Of a stretch of 64,000 bases of DNA, positions 1-9,456 are shown piece after piece. The position numbers and the translations under genes are program-made. The DNA lies in contig NZ_LMSH01000002.1 of assembly GCF_001428365.1 (NCBI RefSeq), positions 1 to 64,000 of the forward strand. Direction: 5' to 3'. Numbering within the stretch: position 1 is the first letter of the stretch; each line of letters begins with the position of its first letter. This DNA is from Arthrobacter sp. Soil763 (lineage in GTDB: Bacteria; Actinomycetota; Actinomycetes; Actinomycetales; Micrococcaceae). Below the pieces are notes generated by a model. The model saw only the letters and a list, made by a program, of their open reading frames with translations, searched no databases and was not told where the DNA came from.

Positions 1-50
1 CGATGGTACTGCACCCGGGAGGGTGTGGGAGAGTAGGTCACCGCCGGAAC
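1..50 (+). rRNA. rrf: 5S ribosomal RNA, 3' end (partial)
   Basis: The first 50 bases match the conserved 3' third of actinobacterial 5S rRNA, including GTGTGGGAGAGTAGGTCACC (positions 23-42). The 5' part lies outside the window, so this is the end of an rRNA operon. A strong hairpin follows 12 bases later. Confidence 0.93.
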
Positions 51-62
51 ATCATTCAGGTC

Positions 63-94
63 GAGAGCCTCCAACCACCAGGTTGGAGGCTCTC
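63..94 (+). terminator. rRNA operon terminator hairpin
   Basis: A perfect 14-bp stem (63-76 with 81-94) closes on the loop ACCA, directly behind the 5S gene. There is no long T-run, as is common in high-GC actinobacteria. Confidence 0.88.
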
Positions 95-326
95 CCACGT
101 TAACCACCCAACCACCACCCAGACACCCCTGCCGGAGGGGCGAAAGCTACCGGTCCGGTCGATTATGGGCAGTTGAAGCCTCGGAACCCGTGATTTTCCC
201 GAAAAAACAGCGAAAACACGCGGAATTTGCCTCCTCGACGGCGCCAAGCTGGTAAGTTTTCGGGGAGTGGTTTGCACGCATGCCGCGTGCAGGCTTCAGA
301 GATGAGAACCGTCCAGGAGGACATAA

Positions 327-614
327 ATGGCTAAGAACCGTAGTGAACTTGTTGCAGAGGTAGCTGGCAAGGCCGGCACCAGCCAGGCAGCCGTCAACTC
401 CGTGCTCGACGCACTGTTCGAGGTTTTCGAGACCTCTGTCGCCGCGGGCGAAAAGATCACCATCCCGGGTTGGCTCGCCGTTGAGCGCACCGACCGCGCG
501 GCCCGCACCGGCCGCAACCCGCAGACCGGCGAGACCATCCAGATTGCAGCCGGCCACAGCGTCAAGCTGACCGCAGGCTCCAAGCTGAAGGCCGCCGTCG
601 CCAAGAAGAAGTAG
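327..614 (+). CDS. hup: HU-family DNA-binding protein
   Basis: A 95-residue basic protein of normal HU length, a histone-like nucleoid protein that binds and bends DNA as a dimer. Visible features are the N-terminal helices (MAKNRSELVAEVAGKAG), the core segment AGEKITIPGW and the arm region R-T-G-R-N-P-Q-T-G-E, followed by a Lys-rich end (AAVAKKK). The ATG is supported by AGGAGG at 315-320, six bases upstream. It is monocistronic, with a perfect terminator after it. The 230-bp leader contains a small hairpin (GCACGC/GCGTGC, about 274-290), which might affect expression; that is inference. Confidence 0.96.
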   Translation: MAKNRSELVAEVAGKAGTSQAAVNSVLDALFEVFETSVAAGEKITIPGWLAVERTDRAARTGRNPQTGETIQIAAGHSVKLTAGSKLKAAVAKKK

Positions 615-631
615 TCTTCTTCATCCGCTTG

Positions 632-667
632 AAAGGAGCGGCAACCCAGCCGGGTTGCCGCTCCTTT
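632..667 (+). terminator. hup terminator
   Basis: A perfect 16-bp inverted repeat (632-647 with 652-667) with the 4-base loop AGCC. The 3' arm ends in TTT. It lies 18 bases after the hup stop codon. Confidence 0.92.
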
Positions 668-725
668 GCGTTAAGCGGCAGGGCCCGGATTCGGCCCGCG
701 GGCGGGGGTAGCGGACAATGGAGGT

Positions 726-2876
726 GTGCCTTCTGCAGCAAAATCCCGAACCCCAGCAGCGCCCTCCCACCGGGGAGCGCCCGGCTCGGGTGCCGGAGTG
801 CCGGCCATCAGCAGCCCGTGGCTCGCAGTAGGCCTGGGAGCCGTCCTCGTCGGACTGGTCGCGGCGCTGCTCTTCTCCGGTGCAGCGGGCGCCCGCGCGG
901 TCTCTGATCCCGGCGCCCTGGTCCGGTGGGGCCTGCCCGTCGCCAAGGCCCTGCACAATGTCTCTTTCGCCACGGTCGTCGGCGCGTTGATCTTCGCGGT
1001 CGGCATCCTGCCCCGGAGCCTGTCGGGCCGCAAGGGCAGGGACACGGACGAGCCGGAACACCCCGCCTTCACCCGGGTGCTGGCCGTCGCGGCCGCTGCC
1101 GGGGTCGGATGGACGCTGGCAGCCGTCGCCGTCCTGGTCCTGAGCTACTCGGACATCGCCGGGCAGGCGGTCGCGGGAGACCCGGAGTTCACCAGGTCCC
1201 TCGTCTACTTCATGACGGACATCGACACCGGCCGCGCCTGGCTGGCCGTCGTCATCATCGCGGCGGTCGTCACGACGGCACTGTTCGGCGTCCGCGCGCC
1301 CGGGGCGCTGGCGGCGACGCTGGTGCTGGCCCTGGCGGGTCTGGTGCCGGTGGCGCTGATCGGCCACTCGGCCAGCTCCAATGACCACGAGGGCGCCATC
1401 AACTCGCTCGGTCTGCACCTGGTGGGTGTGTCGGTCTGGGTCGGCGGCATCATCGTCCTGGCCCTGCTCTCCGGCGTCCTGGCCGGCGCCGGCGGACCCG
1501 GCGACCGGGGGCGGAGCGATGCCACCGGCCCCGCCTTGAGCCGCTTCTCCTCCCTGGCCGGGTTCGCGTTCGTACTCGTGTTTGCCTCCGGCGTCATCAA
1601 CGCCAGCATCAGGATTTCCACCTGGGCCGACCTCGCCGGGTCCGCCTACGGCCAGCTGGTCCTGGCCAAGACCGCGGCGGTGCTGGTCCTGGGCGGGATC
1701 GGGCTGATGCACCGGCGCTGGATCATCCCGCAGCTCGACGGCAACGGCGGAAGCCTCTCTGCCCGCCGCGTACTGTGGCAGCTTGTCCTCGCAGAACTGC
1801 TCATCATGGGGGCGACATCGGGTATCGCGGTGGCGCTGGGCCGTTCGGCGCCGCCGCAACCAACTACCTTTGCCCCGGACGCGTCCCCGGCCTTCATCCT
1901 CTCCGGTTACGAGCTGCCCCCGGAGCCGACGCCGGAACGCTGGCTGACGGAGTGGCGCCTGGACTGGCTCTGGGTCGCCGTCGCGGTCTTTGGGCTCGTG
2001 TCCTACCTGCTGGGCCTGCGCAAGGTCCGCCAGCGCGGCGACTCCTGGTCCGCATTCCGGACCGTGAACTGGGTGATCGGCCTGCTGGTCCTGACCTACA
2101 TCACGTCCGGTCCGCCGTCGGTCTACGGCCGCGTGCTGTTCTCCGCGCACATGATCGACCACATGGCGCTGACCATGGTGGCCCCCATCTTCCTCGTCCT
2201 CGGCGCCCCGGTGACGCTCGCGCTGCGGGCCCTCGCTCCGCGCCGAGACAGCTCCCGCGGGCCCCGGGAGTGGCTGCTGGTCTTCGTGCATTCGAAGTTC
2301 TCCCAACTCGTCACGCACCCCTTGTTCGCCGCCGCGAACTTCGCCGGGTCGATCATCCTGTTCTACTACTCGGACGCCTTCGGTTACGCCATGCGCGAGC
2401 ACGTGGGCCACGAACTGATGAACCTGCACTTCGCCCTGACCGGCTACATCTTCGTGCTCACCATGATCGGCATCGACCCGCTGCCGCGCCGCGCGCCGTA
2501 CCCGATGCGGCTGCTGCTCCTGCTGGCCACGATGGGCTTCCACGCATTCTTCGGCGTCGCCATCATGGGCGGCACAGGCCTGCTGGCGGCGGACTACTTC
2601 GGCAACCTGGGCCGGACCTGGGGCGGCTCGGCCCTCCTGGACCAGCAGAAGGGCGGCGCCGTGGCGTGGGGGATCGGCGAAGTGCCCACGCTGCTCGTGG
2701 CAATCGGCGTCGCGATCATGTGGTCCCGCTCCGACGCGCGCGAGTCCAAGCGAACCGACCGGGCGGCGGACAGGAATAACGACGCCGATCTCACCGCTTA
2801 CAACGATATGTTTGCCCAGCTCGCCGAACGCGATGCGAAGCTGGCAGAACGCAATTCAAAGCTGGAAGGACGCTGA
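726..2876 (+). CDS. CopD/CtaG bifunctional membrane protein (copper handling and cytochrome oxidase assembly)
   Basis: A 716-residue polytopic membrane protein. The N-terminal half (about 30-380) has the CopD-like helical pattern with conserved histidines (GHSASSNDHEG; LHLVGVSVWVGG). The C-terminal half (about 410-690) is a caa3-type CtaG domain with HMIDHMALTMVAPIFLVLGAP and repeated His/Met pairs on helices. Both families are linked to copper transport or copper delivery to cytochrome c oxidase, so a role in copper supply at the membrane is the likely function. The start is uncertain: GTG 726 has GGAGG only one base upstream, and GTG 798 is an alternative. The stop overlaps the next gene by one base (TGATG). 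Confidence 0.88.
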   Translation: MPSAAKSRTPAAPSHRGAPGSGAGVPAISSPWLAVGLGAVLVGLVAALLFSGAAGARAVSDPGALVRWGLPVAKALHNVSFATVVGALIFAVGILPRSLSGRKGRDTDEPEHPAFTRVLAVAAAAGVGWTLAAVAVLVLSYSDIAGQAVAGDPEFTRSLVYFMTDIDTGRAWLAVVIIAAVVTTALFGVRAPGALAATLVLALAGLVPVALIGHSASSNDHEGAINSLGLHLVGVSVWVGGIIVLALLSGVLAGAGGPGDRGRSDATGPALSRFSSLAGFAFVLVFASGVINASIRISTWADLAGSAYGQLVLAKTAAVLVLGGIGLMHRRWIIPQLDGNGGSLSARRVLWQLVLAELLIMGATSGIAVALGRSAPPQPTTFAPDASPAFILSGYELPPEPTPERWLTEWRLDWLWVAVAVFGLVSYLLGLRKVRQRGDSWSAFRTVNWVIGLLVLTYITSGPPSVYGRVLFSAHMIDHMALTMVAPIFLVLGAPVTLALRALAPRRDSSRGPREWLLVFVHSKFSQLVTHPLFAAANFAGSIILFYYSDAFGYAMREHVGHELMNLHFALTGYIFVLTMIGIDPLPRRAPYPMRLLLLLATMGFHAFFGVAIMGGTGLLAADYFGNLGRTWGGSALLDQQKGGAVAWGIGEVPTLLVAIGVAIMWSRSDARESKRTDRAADRNNDADLTAYNDMFAQLAERDAKLAERNSKLEGR

Positions 2877-4846
2877 TGAGCGAAACCGTACGCACCCACC
2901 ACCGGGTCAGGGCCTCCGAACTCGTGGGCCGGGGCTGGCTGAACACCGGCGGCAAGTCCCTGGACCTCGAATCCCTGCGCGGCAAGATCGTGCTGCTCGA
3001 CTTCTGGACCTTCTGCTGCATCAACTGCCTCCACGTCCTGGACGAGCTCCGCCCGCTGGAGCAGCAGTACTCGGACGTCCTCGTGACCGTCGGCGTGCAC
3101 TCGCCCAAGTTCGAACACGAAGCCGACCCGGTGGCCCTCGCCGCCGCCGTCGAGCGCTACGAGATCCGCCACCCGGTCCTGGACGACCCCGAACTGGAGA
3201 CCTGGAAGGCCTACACGGCCCGGGCCTGGCCCACGCTCGTGGTGATCGACCCCGAGGGCTACATCGTGGCGCACCTGTCCGGTGAGGGTCACGCGGACGG
3301 CCTGGCGGTGCTCATCCCGGAGCTGATCGCCGAGCACGAAGCCAAGGGCACGCTGCACCGCGGCGACGGCCCCTACGTGGCGCCGGAGCCGACGTCGGGC
3401 ACCTTGCGGTTCCCCGGCAAGGCCCTGTTCCTGCCCGCCGGCCGCGGCGGATCCGTGGCGGACGGCGCCGACAGCGCCGGATCCTGGCTGGTCACTGACA
3501 CCGGCCACCACCGGGTCGTGCAGTTGTCGACCGATTTCGAAACCGTGCTGGCCACCTACGGTTCGGGCGAGAAGGGCCACGCCGACGGCGCCGCCGCGGA
3601 CGCGCGCTTCAACGAGCCGCAGGGCCTGGTGCTGCTCCCCGAGGACGCGGCCGCGAAGGCCGGCTACGACGTCGTCATCGCCGACTCGGTCAACCACCGG
3701 CTCCGCGGCCTGTCGCTCGCCGACGGAAGCGTCAGGACGCTCGCCGGCAACGGCGTACAGCGGCTGCTCGAAACCGGGCCCGCCCGCGTGGACGAGGAGG
3801 GCGCCGCGTACGGCAGCCCGCTCGAAGCGGACCCGCTGCAGGTCTCCCTCAGCTCCCCCTGGGACGTCGTCTGGTCCGGCCGGCTCAACGCCGTCGTGGT
3901 GGCCATGGCCGGCGTGCACCAGATCTTCAGCTTCGACCCCGTGAGCGGGGCCGTGTCGATCATCGCCGGCAACGGCCTTGAGGGCCTGCTCGACGGCCCC
4001 GCCGCCGAGGCCTGGTTCGCCCAGTCCTCCGGCCTCGCCGAGGACGCGGACGGTAACATCTGGGTCGCAGACTCCGAGACCTCCGCGCTGCGCAAACTCG
4101 TGATCGCCGGCGACGGCGCCATCACGGTCGAGTCCGCCGTCGGCAAGGGACTGTTCGACTTCGGTTTCCGCGACGGCCCGGCAGCGGACGCGCGGCTGCA
4201 GCATCCGCTTGGCGTGACGGTGCTGCCCGACGGCTCGGTGGCGATCGCCGACACGTACAACGGCGCAGTCCGCCGTTACGACCCGGCCACCGGGACGGTG
4301 TCCACGCTGGCGCGGGGACTGTCCGAACCCTCCGACGTGATCGTGGACCACACCCACGTAGCCGGCGCGGAGCCGCTGCTGGTCGTGGTGGAGGCGAACA
4401 AGCACCAGCTCGTGTACGTCCCGATCCCCAAGGAAGCGCAGCAGGTTGACGAAGGAGCGTCCCAGACGCACCGGCCCAAGAGCCCGGTGGCTCCCGGGTT
4501 GCTGTCCCTGACGGTGCGGTTCACGGCACCGACCGGGCAGAAGCTGGACGACCGCTGGGGCGACCCGACGCAGCTGAAGATCTCCTCGACGCCGCCCGAA
4601 CTGCTGGTCGCGGGCGGCGGGACCTCGGTCGGGCTGCTCCGCACCCTGGAGCTTGCCTCCGACGTCCCCGAGGGCGTCCTGCACATCACCGCCCGTGCGG
4701 CGGCCTGCGACGGACCGGAGGACGCCGACGGCGAGATTCCGGACCACGCTGCGTGCCACCTGTACCAGCAGGACTGGGGCATCCCCGTGGTGCTGCAGGC
4801 CGACGGGGACAGTGAATTGGTCCTCGACCTGCGCGGCATGGACTAA
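2876..4846 (+). CDS. Thioredoxin-like/NHL-repeat protein
   Basis: 656 residues. An N-terminal TlpA/thioredoxin-like fold (about 10-165) carries the redox motif in WTFCCINCLHVLDEL (CINC in place of the usual CxxC of thioredoxins). Several NHL-type beta-propeller blades follow (about 195-480), each with the pattern H-R-L-R-x-L or AD-x-x-N. A short C-terminal beta domain completes it. No signal peptide is visible, so it appears cytosolic. It is translationally coupled to the upstream CopD/CtaG gene, which suggests a shared role in redox or metal-dependent assembly; that link is inference. The specific substrate is unknown. Confidence 0.88.
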   Translation: MSETVRTHHRVRASELVGRGWLNTGGKSLDLESLRGKIVLLDFWTFCCINCLHVLDELRPLEQQYSDVLVTVGVHSPKFEHEADPVALAAAVERYEIRHPVLDDPELETWKAYTARAWPTLVVIDPEGYIVAHLSGEGHADGLAVLIPELIAEHEAKGTLHRGDGPYVAPEPTSGTLRFPGKALFLPAGRGGSVADGADSAGSWLVTDTGHHRVVQLSTDFETVLATYGSGEKGHADGAAADARFNEPQGLVLLPEDAAAKAGYDVVIADSVNHRLRGLSLADGSVRTLAGNGVQRLLETGPARVDEEGAAYGSPLEADPLQVSLSSPWDVVWSGRLNAVVVAMAGVHQIFSFDPVSGAVSIIAGNGLEGLLDGPAAEAWFAQSSGLAEDADGNIWVADSETSALRKLVIAGDGAITVESAVGKGLFDFGFRDGPAADARLQHPLGVTVLPDGSVAIADTYNGAVRRYDPATGTVSTLARGLSEPSDVIVDHTHVAGAEPLLVVVEANKHQLVYVPIPKEAQQVDEGASQTHRPKSPVAPGLLSLTVRFTAPTGQKLDDRWGDPTQLKISSTPPELLVAGGGTSVGLLRTLELASDVPEGVLHITARAAACDGPEDADGEIPDHAACHLYQQDWGIPVVLQADGDSELVLDLRGMD

Positions 4847-4865
4847 GCGTTCGCCCGCCCGGAGG

Positions 4866-4900
4866 GCTGCCGTTCGTGTGCTGACGCCACGAAGGGCAGC
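4866..4900. terminator. Probable bidirectional terminator
   Basis: A 13-bp stem with one mismatch (4866-4878 with 4888-4900) lies between convergently transcribed genes ending at 4846 and 4931. Confidence 0.6.
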
Positions 4901-4930
4901 TCTTCGGCGTTAAGGCCGGCCTGTAGGCGG

Positions 4931-5923
4931 CTAGTAGTTGAGCTGGGGCGTGAGCTTCACCGTGTCGCCGGTGATGTCCAGGCGGGTGGTGAAGCTGAAG
5001 TCATGGACGGCGTTCAATTCCGTTACGGCGCCGGTAAACAGGTCGACCTGCCGTGCCTTGATCCTTGCCTTCCCGTCCAGCGGGGCAACAACCCAGCGGC
5101 CGCCGAACGGCTCGATGCTGACGGCCGGATAGTCGGCGATGCTCCAGTCGATGGTGCCGTCCACGACCCGGTTGTTGGTGGCGTGGTAGAACGGGCACGC
5201 GGGTTGGAGCTGCTGCCGCTTGTCGGCCTGCTCGGCGCAGCCGTCCAGGAATTCCTTCACCTTGGCAGAGACGGCATCCTTGAGGCCGTCGGTGGCCTGG
5301 GTCAACAGGTTCAGCGGCGCCGAGGGCATGTCCCGGCTGGTGACTGTGGCCTTGGTCGCGGGGGCGGCGAAGTACTGGTCGTCCAGGGACGCCTCATATT
5401 CGCCGGGGTAGAACACGGCGAAGGAGTTGCGCCCGTCGGGCATGTTCACCGGCACCCCGTTGAGGCTGGCCTGGCTGGAGTTCACCACGGTGACATCCAC
5501 GACGGGCAGCGCGGCGGGCACGAAGGACCAGTCGTGGAAGAAAAGCCACTGGGTTCCGGAGCTCTGCAAGAGGAACTCGGTGTGAAGCCGGTTCCCGTCG
5601 ATCGTGTAGTCGATCGGGACCATGGCCTGGTTGCCGCCGCGGTCCTCGGCGTCGCCAAATTTCACGTCGGTGATCCGCGCAGTGGCGGTTTTCAGGGCCT
5701 CGCCGTCCAGCATGGCGGGGTTGCTCTGCGGCACCGAGGCGTGCAGCAGGCCCAGGGCCTTCTCGCCTTCACCCTTGCGCAGGGCGTCCAGGTACTCGCG
5801 GACCGGCTGCTGCGGACTGGCAATGGAATTGTTGACCAGGTTCACCGCGACGACGGCGCCGGCCACGGCGAGCATCAGGCCCAGCAGCCACGCGGCTGCG
5901 ATCCTGACCAACGCCTGACTCAT
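4931..5923 (-). CDS. Membrane-anchored extracytoplasmic protein of unknown function
   Basis: 330 residues from ATG 5923. One N-terminal hydrophobic segment (about 7-30, AAAWLLGLMLAVAGAVVAVN) probably acts as a signal anchor. The rest is soluble and presumably outside the cell. The stretch after the anchor (about 35-90, VREYLDALRKGEGEKAL) resembles the NTF2-like/DUF4878 type of helix seen in exported Gram-positive proteins; the remainder is beta-rich with a possible Cys pair. The longer upstream reading frame has no supported start, and ATG 5923 is preceded by a weak AAGG. I do not recognise a specific family. Confidence 0.75.
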   Translation of the reverse strand: MSQALVRIAAAWLLGLMLAVAGAVVAVNLVNNSIASPQQPVREYLDALRKGEGEKALGLLHASVPQSNPAMLDGEALKTATARITDVKFGDAEDRGGNQAMVPIDYTIDGNRLHTEFLLQSSGTQWLFFHDWSFVPAALPVVDVTVVNSSQASLNGVPVNMPDGRNSFAVFYPGEYEASLDDQYFAAPATKATVTSRDMPSAPLNLLTQATDGLKDAVSAKVKEFLDGCAEQADKRQQLQPACPFYHATNNRVVDGTIDWSIADYPAVSIEPFGGRWVVAPLDGKARIKARQVDLFTGAVTELNAVHDFSFTTRLDITGDTVKLTPQLNY

Positions 5924-6069
5924 TTGCACGTACCTTACGTTACCTGCCGGGTGGCCGAATGCCGGTCTCCCGGGGTGGCAGTGTGACGTGCACCATGACG
6001 CCGGCCCGGGCGTCCGCGCCGGGCCGGCCGGGCGCACCCGGCTACCGGCGGCGTACTACCCGCGGTGCA

Positions 6070-7761
6070 CTACCGCCGGCGCCGCCTGGAGGACGTGCCG
6101 AAGACCCCGCGGAGCAGCTCCCGGCCGATCTGGGTGCCCAGCGACCGTGCCATGCTCTTCAGCCCGCCGCCCAGGGCGCCGCCGAGCGCGCCGGCGAGGT
6201 CGCCGGCCATCCCGCCGGACTCCTGCGGCTGCGGTGCCCGGCGCTGCGGGGCGCGCGGCGGTTCGGGCGCCGGCGCGGGACGGCTGCTCGGCCGGCCCAG
6301 GATGTCTTCCTCGATCCGGCGGGCATCGGCGTCGACGTCGGCCTGGTCCTGGCCGCCGGCCACGCCGCCGTCGCGGGCATCCCCGGCCGCGGGGCCGGTC
6401 GGCGCTGCGGCCTGGCCCGAAAGCTTTTCATACGCGGAGACGTTGTCCACGGCGGTGCCGTACTTGGCGAGCAGGGCCGAGCCGGCCACCGTCCCGGCGA
6501 CCAGCGAGTCTTCGCTCGGTCCCATCACGGACTCCGGTGCCCGGAGCCGGGTCAGGGCAACCGGTGTGGGAGCGCCCTTCTCGTTCATGACGGTGATGAC
6601 GGCTTCGCCGATCCCGGCGGAGGTGAGCGTCTCCTCAAGGTCATAGTCGCTGATCGGGAAGGTGGACACCGTGGCTTTGAGCGCCTTGGCGTCCTCGGGG
6701 GTGAACGCGCGCAGGGCGTGCTGGATCCGGTTGGCCAGCTGGCCAAGGACGTCGGCGGGGACGTCCTTGGGGGTTTGCGTTACGAAGAAGATGCCGACGC
6801 CCTTGGACCGGATGAGCCGGACCGTGGTGGTGATCGCCTCCAGGAACGCTTTGGAGGCGTCGTTGAAGAGCAGGTGCGCCTCGTCGAGGAAGAAGACGAG
6901 CTTTGGCTTGTCCAGATCGCCGGCCTCCGGCAGGTCCTCGAACAGGTCGGCCAGCAGCCACATCAGGAACGTGGAGAACAGCATCGGCTTCGTCTGCAGC
7001 GTGGGCAGCTCCAGGCAGGTCACCACGCCGCGCCCGTCGGGGGCCGTACGCAGCAGCTCGGCGGTATCGAACTCCGGTTCCCCGAAGAACTTCTCCATAC
7101 CCTGCGCCTCCAGGGTGATGAGCTCGCGGAGGATGACGCCGGCGGTCGATTTGGAGAGACCGCCCAGGTTGGACAGTTCGTCCTTGCCCTCGTCGGAGGT
7201 CAGGAACTGGATGACCGCCCGCAGGTCCTTCAGGTCGATCAGTTCGAGGTTGTTCTTGTCCGCGAAGTGGAAGACCAGCTGCAGGCTGGATTCCTGTGTC
7301 TCGTTCAGTTCCATCACGCGGGACAGCAGGATGGGCCCGAAGGAGGTGATGGTGGACCGGACCGGGATGCCGGCGCCGTCGCCGCCCAGGGCCAGGAATT
7401 CCACCGGGAATGCCTTGCCGGACCAGGGCTGGCCGATGCTGTCGGTGCGGGCCTTCAGCTTTTCCGACCCGGTGGCCACCGTCGCCAGGCCCGAAAGGTC
7501 GCCCTTGATGTCGGCGAGGAACACCGGCACCCCGGCGGTGGAGAGCTGTTCGGCCATCATGTGCAGTGTCACGGTCTTGCCCGTGCCGGTCGCGCCGGCG
7601 ACCAGGCCGTGCCGGTTCATCATCGCCAGGGGCAGCCGCACGGGAGCCTCCGCGCGGAGTTCACCGTCGACGATCGCGGCTCCCAGCTCGATGGTGGGCC
7701 CCTCCAGCGTGTAGCCCTTCTGGATGGTGGCGACTTTCTCTGCAGTGGTTTTGATGGCCAT
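6070..7761 (-). CDS. HerA-like/DUF853 ATPase (YjgR type)
   Basis: 563 residues. Walker A is GATGTGKTV (about 55-63), Walker B is LVFFLDEAH, and there is a sensor-like FFVTQTP. The layout is that of the DUF853/YjgR group of HerA-related P-loop ATPases: an N-terminal targeting part, the ATPase core, then a long Pro/Ala/Arg-rich tail from about residue 440 with a low-complexity C-terminus ending in five arginines. Biochemical function in this group is poorly defined; a DNA-associated motor is the usual assumption. It is cytosolic. The hairpin at 7771-7802 isolates it from the upstream minus-strand gene, so it probably has its own promoter or depends on read-through. Confidence 0.9.
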   Translation of the reverse strand: MAIKTTAEKVATIQKGYTLEGPTIELGAAIVDGELRAEAPVRLPLAMMNRHGLVAGATGTGKTVTLHMMAEQLSTAGVPVFLADIKGDLSGLATVATGSEKLKARTDSIGQPWSGKAFPVEFLALGGDGAGIPVRSTITSFGPILLSRVMELNETQESSLQLVFHFADKNNLELIDLKDLRAVIQFLTSDEGKDELSNLGGLSKSTAGVILRELITLEAQGMEKFFGEPEFDTAELLRTAPDGRGVVTCLELPTLQTKPMLFSTFLMWLLADLFEDLPEAGDLDKPKLVFFLDEAHLLFNDASKAFLEAITTTVRLIRSKGVGIFFVTQTPKDVPADVLGQLANRIQHALRAFTPEDAKALKATVSTFPISDYDLEETLTSAGIGEAVITVMNEKGAPTPVALTRLRAPESVMGPSEDSLVAGTVAGSALLAKYGTAVDNVSAYEKLSGQAAAPTGPAAGDARDGGVAGGQDQADVDADARRIEEDILGRPSSRPAPAPEPPRAPQRRAPQPQESGGMAGDLAGALGGALGGGLKSMARSLGTQIGRELLRGVFGTSSRRRRR

Positions 7762-7770
7762 GGCGTTAGC

Positions 7771-7802
7771 TTAGCCGGGTCCGGAAGCCCGGACCCGGCT
7801 AA
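7771..7802 (-). terminator. Intergenic perfect hairpin
   Basis: A 14-bp perfect inverted repeat (7771-7784 with 7789-7802, loop AAGC) between the DJ-1/PfpI gene and the HerA-like gene, both on the minus strand. It is the likely terminator of the first. It lies only nine bases from the HerA-like start codon. Confidence 0.75.
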
Positions 7803-7834
7803 GGTCAGTCTTTATTTAGGCAAGGAAGCCTGGG

Positions 7835-8536
7835 CTATCCAGCGAGGGCCGCGGCGACTTCCTTGGCCACGTCCTCGCTGGACTGCGGGTTCTGCCCCGT
7901 AATGAGGTTGCCGTCCCGGACCACGTTGGAGCTCCAGGCAGCGCCGTTTTCCACCGTGGCGCCCTTGGCCTTGAGTTCGTCCTCAACGAACCAGGGAGTG
8001 TTTTCCCCGGTGCCGCCGCCGAGCTCCTCTTCGTTGGTGAACACCGTCAGGCGGCGTCCCGCGAAGGCGAAGTTGCCGGCGTCGTCGACGGCGCTCAGCA
8101 GGCCGGCGGGACCGTGGCAGAAGGGGGCGATGACCTTGCCGGCCTTGTTGGCCTCGACCAGCAGCCGGCCCAGGTCGGCGTCCTGGAACAGGTCGGCCAT
8201 CGGGCCGTGGCCGCCGGGCATCACGATCGCGTCGTAGCCGGAGAGGTCGACGTCGGCCAGCACCAGCGGCGCGGAGAGTTCGGCGTCGATGCTGGCGATG
8301 TAGTCGCGGAAGCTGTCGGCGCGGTCCTGCCCGCCGGCCGACTCCGCGGCCAGGCTGACCTGGTCCACGGTCGGCTTGGCGCCGCCCGGGGTCGCCAGGC
8401 TGACGCTGTGCCCGGCGTCCTTCAGGGTCCGGTGCGAGACCACGAGTTCCTCGGCCCAGTAGCCGGTGGGGTGCTTGCTGCCGTCCCGCATGGTGAGGGA
8501 ATCGGCGGCGGAAACGACCATCAGGATGTTAGCCAT
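7835..8536 (-). CDS. DJ-1/PfpI family protein (type 1 glutamine amidotransferase-like)
   Basis: 233 residues. The nucleophile elbow IAPFCHGPAGLL places a cysteine at about residue 140, with GYDAIVMPGGHG upstream, as in Hsp31/YajL-type proteins (glyoxalase III or deglycase/chaperone-like activities are known in the family). AGGAGA lies directly upstream of the ATG at 8536. It is 246 bases shorter on the chromosome from the broken aldo/keto reductase gene's stop to its own start region: the two genes are separated by only 51 bases and run in the same direction, so they may form a stress-related operon. The substrate is unknown. Confidence 0.9.
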   Translation of the reverse strand: MANILMVVSAADSLTMRDGSKHPTGYWAEELVVSHRTLKDAGHSVSLATPGGAKPTVDQVSLAAESAGGQDRADSFRDYIASIDAELSAPLVLADVDLSGYDAIVMPGGHGPMADLFQDADLGRLLVEANKAGKVIAPFCHGPAGLLSAVDDAGNFAFAGRRLTVFTNEEELGGGTGENTPWFVEDELKAKGATVENGAAWSSNVVRDGNLITGQNPQSSEDVAKEVAAALAG

Positions 8537-8587
8537 GTTGTTCTCCTGTTCTGCCGGCCACGGGGCCGGCGGGGATGGGGTGGGGGT

Positions 8588-9456
8588 TCAGCGTGCGGCT
8601 TCAAGTTCGGCGTAGGTGGCATCGTCGAGGACGACGCCGGCGGCGGCCAGGTTCTCCTCGAGGTGCTTGACCGTCCCGGTGCCAGGGATGGGCATCATGA
8701 CCGGGGACCGGCGAAGCAGCCAGGCGAGGGCCACCTGGGAGGTGCTGGCGCCAAGGCGGGTGGCCGCCGTCTCCAGCGGGCCGCCCGGACGGGCCAGTTC
8801 CCCGGCCGAGACCGGGCCCAGGGGATGAAACCGATGCCGTGTTCTTCGGCGTAGTTGAGGACATCCTCGGAGCTGCGGTCGGTGAGGTTGTACCGGTTCT
8901 GCACCGTGGCGACGGTGAAGTACCGGCCGGCCAGCTCCAGGTCGGCCACGCTGACCTGCGACAGGCCAAGGGCCTTGACCTTGCCCTCCTTCTGCAGGTC
9001 GCGGAGCACGCTGAACTGCTCCTCCGGGTCAACCTTGGGGTCGATGCGGTGCAGCTGCAGCAGGTCCAGGGCGTCGACCTTGAGCTTGCGCAGGCTCAGT
9101 TCGGTCTGCTGGCGGAGGTACTCGGGCCGGCCCAGCGGCACCCACTCGTCCGGGCCGGTGCGGGCGAAGCCGACCTTGGTGGCAATCTTCAGGCCCTCTT
9201 TATAGGGGTGCAGGGCTTCGGCGAGGATCTCCTCGCTGATGTCGGGCCCGTACGAGTCGGCGGTGTCGATGAAGTCGACGCCGAGCTCGACGGCGCGGCG
9301 GACGACGGCGATCGCTGCGGCGCGGTCGGCGGGCTGCCCCCACACGCCGTCGCCCACGATGCGCATGGCGCCGAAGCCCAGCCGGTGGACCCTGCCGAGA
9401 TCTTTCACATCAAGCGTGGCGGGTATTTCGGGATGCTGCGGGTTGTCGTGGCTCAT
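8588..9456 (-). pseudogene. Aldo/keto reductase, frameshifted
   Basis: Starting at ATG 9456, the first 210 or so residues read as a normal aldo/keto reductase: GFGAMRI, the catalytic region [10 protein letters not shown], then [11 protein letters not shown]. After FIPWA, near 8812-8819, the frame shifts and becomes Arg/Pro-rich. If one C is restored in the GGGCCC run, the frame continues as an intact AKR C-terminus ([12 protein letters not shown], then [20 protein letters not shown]) to a TGA at 8588-8590. So the gene carries a one-base deletion relative to its family, either a true mutation or a sequencing error in a G/C run. Family members are NADPH-dependent carbonyl reductases. Confidence 0.82.

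Noticed and set aside
621..2543. Long minus-strand open frame opposite the CopD/CtaG gene
   Set aside because: Gln/His/Arg-rich low-complexity translation typical of the antisense of a GC-rich gene; no family motifs.
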